Assembly (NCBI GenBank): GCA_027365715.1
Contig: DAHXLZ010000125.1
Coordinates: forward strand, 1-8,794
Source of the DNA: Methanomassiliicoccales archaeon
GTDB lineage: Archaea; Thermoplasmatota; Thermoplasmata; Sysuiplasmatales; Sysuiplasmataceae
Reading direction: 5' to 3'
DNA length: 8,794 bases
Shown piece after piece: positions 6,806-8,794 of this stretch. The stretch's first letter is position 1, and each line of letters opens with the position of its first letter. A model generated the notes under the pieces. It searched no databases and was not told the DNA's origin. It saw only the letters and a list, made by a program, of their open reading frames with translations. A program made the translations under genes and the position numbers.

Positions 6806-6860
6806 AAAATTGAAAAAAAGAAAAAAGAAATTAATAATTTAATGGGCCGGAAAGCCCATT
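6806..6860 (-). terminator. Hairpin plus T-rich tract terminating the DUF5679-like gene
   Basis: AATGGGC (6841-6847) and GCCCATT (6854-6860) form a perfect 7-bp stem with a 6-base loop, 25 bases after the stop of the minus-strand DUF5679-like gene. Continuing on the minus strand, bases 6840-6806 are almost all T and A, with T runs of 6 and 7. Archaeal polymerase terminates at T-rich tracts, so this is a well-supported terminator on the minus strand. On the plus strand the hairpin is followed only by a short T-rich run. Confidence 0.7.
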
Positions 6861-6885
6861 TTATTCTGTAAAAATCCGCAAAAGG

Positions 6886-7044
6886 TTACTTTCCGATCCT
6901 GAAAACTTTAGTCGAACAGTGCGGGCAGGTGCCTTTTGTCGCAGGCTTGCCGTTCTTCAACTTTGTCTTTGTCGGATTCTTGACTTCCACAGATTTCTTG
7001 CACTTTACGCAATATGCTTTGACTTTGTCAGGCGTGTAATCCAC
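6886..7044 (-). CDS. Small four-cysteine protein, DUF5679-like
   Basis: This protein of about 52 residues is dominated by AYCVKCKKSVEVKNPTK and LKNGKPATKGTCPHCSTKVFRIG. Cys12, Cys15, Cys40 and Cys43 should bind one zinc. The sequence matches my memory of the DUF5679 family, tiny conserved proteins of unknown function. It is lysine-rich, so nucleic-acid contact is possible but unproven. The start was chosen from the promoter: a strong TATA box at 7069-7080 puts transcription start near 7045-7050, which fits GTG 7044. ATG 7068 would add eight residues but lies directly against the TATA box and would be outside the mRNA. The frame is also open further upstream, through an ATG at 7209 placed one base after the glycosyltransferase stop. 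A 108-residue read from there would carry an extra CVCCG motif. I consider the short form most likely. Confidence 0.8.
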   Translation of the reverse strand: MDYTPDKVKAYCVKCKKSVEVKNPTKTKLKNGKPATKGTCPHCSTKVFRIGK

Positions 7045-7068
7045 CTTTCCTCTCAATTCACATTCCAT

Positions 7069-7080
7069 TATATATAAAAT
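7069..7080 (-). promoter_or_regulatory. TATA box for the DUF5679-like gene
   Basis: On the minus strand the run ATTTTATATATA is the best match in the window to an archaeal TATA box. It ends directly before ATG 7068 and lies 25-36 bases before GTG 7044, so it decides the start in favour of the GTG. Confidence 0.65.
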
Positions 7081-7092
7081 ACTTAGAAACGT

Positions 7093-7105
7093 CCTCAATT
7101 TGAGG
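7093..7105. promoter_or_regulatory. 13-base palindrome upstream of the TATA box
   Basis: CCTCAA and TTGAGG are exact inverted copies around one T. The site ends 12 bases upstream of the TATA box of the DUF5679-like gene, a position from which archaeal activators work or next to which repressors bind. It is seen in sequence; the regulatory role is inferred. Confidence 0.35.
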
Positions 7106-7210
7106 CCGAATGAGGGTAAAATCGGGCCCAAAGGCTCAAAAACCGGTCTTCTGACCCGCAAATCAGCCCCGCAGCAGACGCAGAGATGTCGCATTTCACA
7201 TTCGGACATT

Positions 7211-8332
7211 TCATCGGCGTATTCCAGAATCTGCGATCCTGACAAGCATCTCTTCGACACTTTTCGCAACCTTCCCGATGTCGAATCGCTCTGTTGATCT
7301 TCTGCACCTGGCTGATATTTCCGGATAATCGCCATTCAGGTACATACGATAAAGCTGTCCGGCCCTCTCCGCCATCTCGCCGACATTTGCCGCTTTGAAG
7401 CCGTTTTCACCAGGAATGAGATACTCGCCGGTTCCCATAATATCGGAGGTTATGACAGGTGTTCCTGAAGACAGGGCCTCGAGGGCCGCAATAGGAAACA
7501 TCTCATATCTTGAAGGAAGAAGCAGCACATGTGAGCGTGAGAGCAGTTCCTTCTTCCTCTCCTCATCCACGAAACCCGGCATCCCGACTTTTGAACCGGA
7601 CAGCTGCTGCCTCAGGGCAGGTCCGCAGTCACCCGCACCGGCGATCAGGAAGTCGAAATCATCAACAGCCTCAGTGACTTTGTGATAAAAATCCGGAAGC
7701 CTGTCTGCACCCTTCTGCTCAACCAGACGGCCGAGAAAGAGTATTGTGAACCTTTCGAACTTTTCAGCAGGGGAAAACGAGGAGCGGTCGATGCCGTTTG
7801 GTATCCTGAATATATTCCGGTACCCGCGGCTGCTCAGATCAGCCTCGGTCTCCCTGTTGAGAACATGATGGGCAGGCATATGCCTGGCAATCCTGTCGCC
7901 CCTGAAGCCAAACACCCCATAATAGGCCCTTCTGGATACCGGGATGCTTCCGCCGTAGAATGCGCTGTTCATTATCAGATGGTGGCCGGCGACCATCGGA
8001 AATGATTTGAACTTCTGGAGCGCAAACATGGCAATTTCAAGGCCGCCGGTTGCAAAATTGAAGTAAACAGCATCCGAGCCGGAAAGGAAATGTGCCATCC
8101 TGTATACTGAAAGAGGGGATGGAAGCGATGTTCCGGCAGTGTAATTGATTTCGATGATTTCAATGCCCAGAGCGGTGAGCGCATCTCTTATGCCTGTTCG
8201 ATCCGTCTTTGACGGTGGGGAAACGATTCTGATGGTGTGTCTGGATGAAAGGCGAGATGCCATGTCGCGCAACCATGTCTCACCTCCGCCTCCGAAGTCC
8301 ACAGGGTTGTAGCCGACAAAAGTTATAATCAC
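7211..8332 (-). CDS. Glycosyltransferase, GT4-type (GT-B fold)
   Basis: This 373-residue enzyme is predicted to transfer a sugar from a nucleotide-activated donor to an acceptor on the cytoplasmic side, for example in glycolipid, N-glycan or cell-surface polysaccharide synthesis. The N-terminal acceptor domain begins MIITFVGYNPVDFGGGGETWLRDMA with the glycine-rich GGGGE loop, the typical family-4 start. The C-terminal donor domain has PNGID (178-182), FLGRLVEQKG (199-208), FLIAGAGDCG (about 228-237), and the E-x7-E catalytic/donor-binding motif EMFPIAALE (277-285) followed by SSGTPVITSD. GTG 8332 is the only sensible start: an in-frame TGA lies three codons upstream, and GGTGAT lies five bases before it. 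Unlike several neighbours it uses a ribosome-bound leader. Donor and acceptor cannot be inferred, and no other glycosylation gene is in view. Confidence 0.93.
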   Translation of the reverse strand: MIITFVGYNPVDFGGGGETWLRDMASRLSSRHTIRIVSPPSKTDRTGIRDALTALGIEIIEINYTAGTSLPSPLSVYRMAHFLSGSDAVYFNFATGGLEIAMFALQKFKSFPMVAGHHLIMNSAFYGGSIPVSRRAYYGVFGFRGDRIARHMPAHHVLNRETEADLSSRGYRNIFRIPNGIDRSSFSPAEKFERFTILFLGRLVEQKGADRLPDFYHKVTEAVDDFDFLIAGAGDCGPALRQQLSGSKVGMPGFVDEERKKELLSRSHVLLLPSRYEMFPIAALEALSSGTPVITSDIMGTGEYLIPGENGFKAANVGEMAERAGQLYRMYLNGDYPEISARCRRSTERFDIGKVAKSVEEMLVRIADSGIRR

Positions 8333-8337
8333 AAACC

Positions 8338-8343
8338 ATCACC
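8338..8343 (-). promoter_or_regulatory. Shine-Dalgarno sequence of the glycosyltransferase gene
   Basis: On the minus strand GGTGAT is fully complementary to the ATCACC of an archaeal 16S rRNA tail, five bases before GTG 8332. Together with the upstream in-frame stop it fixes the start. No clear TATA box is visible within 40 bases upstream, so the transcription start is probably further away. Confidence 0.65.
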
Positions 8344-8424
8344 GATTGCCGCGGGAACCGGTTCACCATTGACGTAATCCATGTTTCCGCAGAACATTAC
8401 GCGCGCCCGCAGTAATCAGCAACC

Positions 8425-8443
8425 GATCATATTTTAATTGATC
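8425..8443 (+). promoter_or_regulatory. TATA-like element flanked by an inverted repeat
   Basis: GATCA (8425-8429) and TGATC (8439-8443) flank TATTTTAAT. An AT core of this kind would place an archaeal start site near 8458-8464, just before or within a set of stem-loops and far from any protein start. The flanking inverted repeat could be a regulator site over the promoter. The element is also AT-rich on the minus strand, so direction is uncertain. Confidence 0.35.
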
Positions 8444-8449
8444 TGCATT

Positions 8450-8542
8450 CGGCGGTTGTGTCTGCCGTTTTTGTGCTGTACAGAGCGTACAGACTGGAAG
8501 AGGAATGTGTGACGCGGAGTACCCGCACACATGTTGCTTTTT
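8450..8542 (+). ncRNA. Candidate structured small RNA (three stem-loops, T5 ends)
   Basis: Three hairpins follow each other. CGGCGG/CTGCCG (8450-8455 with 8462-8467, one G-U pair) is followed by five T. CTGTAC/GTACAG (8476-8481 with 8487-8492) is perfect with a 5-base loop. ATGTGT-GCGG/CCGC-ACACAT (8505-8532, ten pairs, GAC bulge, 5-base loop) is followed by T5 at 8538-8542. A TATA-like element lies about 26 bases before 8460. A transcript of roughly 80 bases ending at the last T-run would be well folded. No known RNA family is recognised. The structures might instead be terminators or transposon-end relics, or they may be chance. Confidence 0.3.
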
Positions 8543-8608
8543 AATAGAGATGCCGCATATCAGCGTCAGTAAGAGCGGAGCAAGGAAACGGTACACCAGA
8601 TGACCAAA

Positions 8609-8651
8609 AAGCGAGCGCAAGCCCACGAATTTATTCGTGGGTAAGCGAGCG
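8609..8651 (+). repeat. IS200/IS605-type end hairpin flanked by 9-base direct repeats
   Basis: CCCACGAA (8622-8629) and TTCGTGGG (8634-8641) form a perfect 8-bp stem with loop TTTA. AAGCGAGCG occurs on both sides, at 8609-8617 and 8643-8651. Imperfectly flanked subterminal hairpins are what the HUH transposase TnpA recognises at IS200/IS605 ends, and a tnpB-like gene starts 29 bases after the hairpin. This is therefore probably the left end of such an element. The exact end and target tetra/pentanucleotide cannot be fixed from this side alone. Confidence 0.6.
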
Positions 8652-8669
8652 GTGGAACCAAATAGGAAG

Positions 8670-8794
8670 ATGAATATGCAACAGATGCGACCTCCGATGT
8701 ATGTCCCCTTCAAGTACCGCCTGTATCCGTTCCGCAACCAGGAACGTGAACTCATATGGCAGCTCGATGAACTGAAGTTCCTCTGGAACTATGC
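8670..8794 (+). CDS. tnpB: TnpB-like protein of an IS200/IS605 element (3'-truncated by window)
   Basis: The first 41 codons read MNMQQMRPPMYVPFKYRLYP and then FRNQERELIWQLDELKFLWNYA, continuing past the window edge. The KYRLYP stretch, a following NQE-type polar turn and the helix ending LWNYA are the hallmark N-terminus of TnpB/OrfB proteins, the RNA-guided nucleases of IS200/IS605 and IS1341-type elements and ancestors of Cas12. The catalytic RuvC residues and zinc finger lie outside the window, so activity cannot be judged. Possible starts are ATG 8670, ATG 8676 (AGGA eight bases upstream) and ATG 8685; GTG 8652 is also in frame. There is no room for tnpA between it and the glycosyltransferase, so the element is either tnpB-only or has tnpA downstream. 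Confidence 0.8.
   Translation, partial: MNMQQMRPPMYVPFKYRLYPFRNQERELIWQLDELKFLWNY

Larger units (their letters stand above)
8333..8669. other. 337-base gene-free region with several hairpins
   Basis: No convincing protein-coding frame is seen between the glycosyltransferase start and the tnpB start; the minus-strand frame running across it mostly shadows tnpB. It holds the glycosyltransferase leader, a 10-base palindrome GAACCGGTTC (8355-8364), a TATA-like element within an inverted repeat (8425-8443), three stem-loops (8450-8532) and the IS200/IS605-type hairpin (8622-8641). Nothing is recognised in about 8365-8424 or 8545-8608. Confidence 0.6.

Noticed and set aside
1254..8352. The 11-mer GCGGCAATCGG occurs at 1254-1264 on the plus strand and at 8352-8342 on the minus strand, each upstream of a gene start.
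   Set aside because: Several 11-base matches are expected by chance in a window of this size on two strands, and the surrounding sequence differs, so a shared regulator is not supported.
8355..8385. GGTTCACC-like segment considered as the T-arm of a tRNA.
   Set aside because: No matching acceptor stem, D-arm or anticodon arm could be built around it on either strand.
8363..8755. A 130-codon open frame on the minus strand across the tnpB start and the intergenic hairpins.
   Set aside because: It overlaps the recognisable TnpB N-terminus antisense and encodes low-information, cysteine-rich sequence without a known motif.
1..8794. CRISPR array, toxin-antitoxin pair or phage-defence operon.
   Set aside because: No regularly spaced repeats, no Cas-like or known defence domains, and no paired small toxin/antitoxin genes were seen; the TnpB-like fragment is best explained by an insertion sequence.

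Overview
The window reads as a stretch of an archaeal chromosome. The strongest evidence is a gene for the archaeal/eukaryotic-type RNase P protein Rnp4 (Rpp21 family), followed by a single-domain CRM RNA-binding protein. Several genes also have TATA-like boxes about 26 bases before the start codon and no Shine-Dalgarno sequence, which is typical of leaderless archaeal transcripts. Base composition is moderate, arginine is mostly AGG/AGA, and GTG starts are common. A Thermoplasmata-like euryarchaeon would fit, but that placement is an impression and was not computed.

Plus strand, left to right: (1) a glutamine synthetase gene, glnA, open at the left edge (1-1227); (2) a two-gene ABC-2-type transporter operon, ATPase 1304-2065 and permease 2180-3604, whose permease start is problematic; (3) a compact RNA/translation cluster of rnp4 (3644-4003), a YhbY/CRM protein (4012-4239) and serS (4236-5525), with serS overlapping the CRM gene by ATGA; (4) a small zinc-ribbon membrane protein (5598-6059) with its own TATA box and a palindrome in its leader.

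Minus strand: a glycine-rich seven-helix membrane protein (6067-6732) converges on the zinc-ribbon gene with only 7 bases between the stops. Upstream of it are a tiny four-cysteine DUF5679-like protein (6886-7044), with a clear TATA box, an upstream palindrome and a hairpin plus T-rich terminator, and a family-4-type glycosyltransferase (7211-8332) with a good Shine-Dalgarno sequence.

The right end is accessory. A 337-base gene-free stretch (8333-8669) holds a TATA box flanked by an inverted repeat, three successive stem-loops (the first and third followed by five T) that may form a small RNA, and a strong hairpin flanked by 9-base direct repeats like an IS200/IS605 subterminal structure. It leads into a tnpB-like gene cut off by the window edge.

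Most of the window is housekeeping (nitrogen assimilation, tRNA processing and charging) plus generic membrane and glycosylation genes. The points most worth a second look are the structured intergenic region and IS end at 8425-8670, the frame problem at the permease start, and the start and architecture of the DUF5679-like gene. I see no convincing new multi-gene system.
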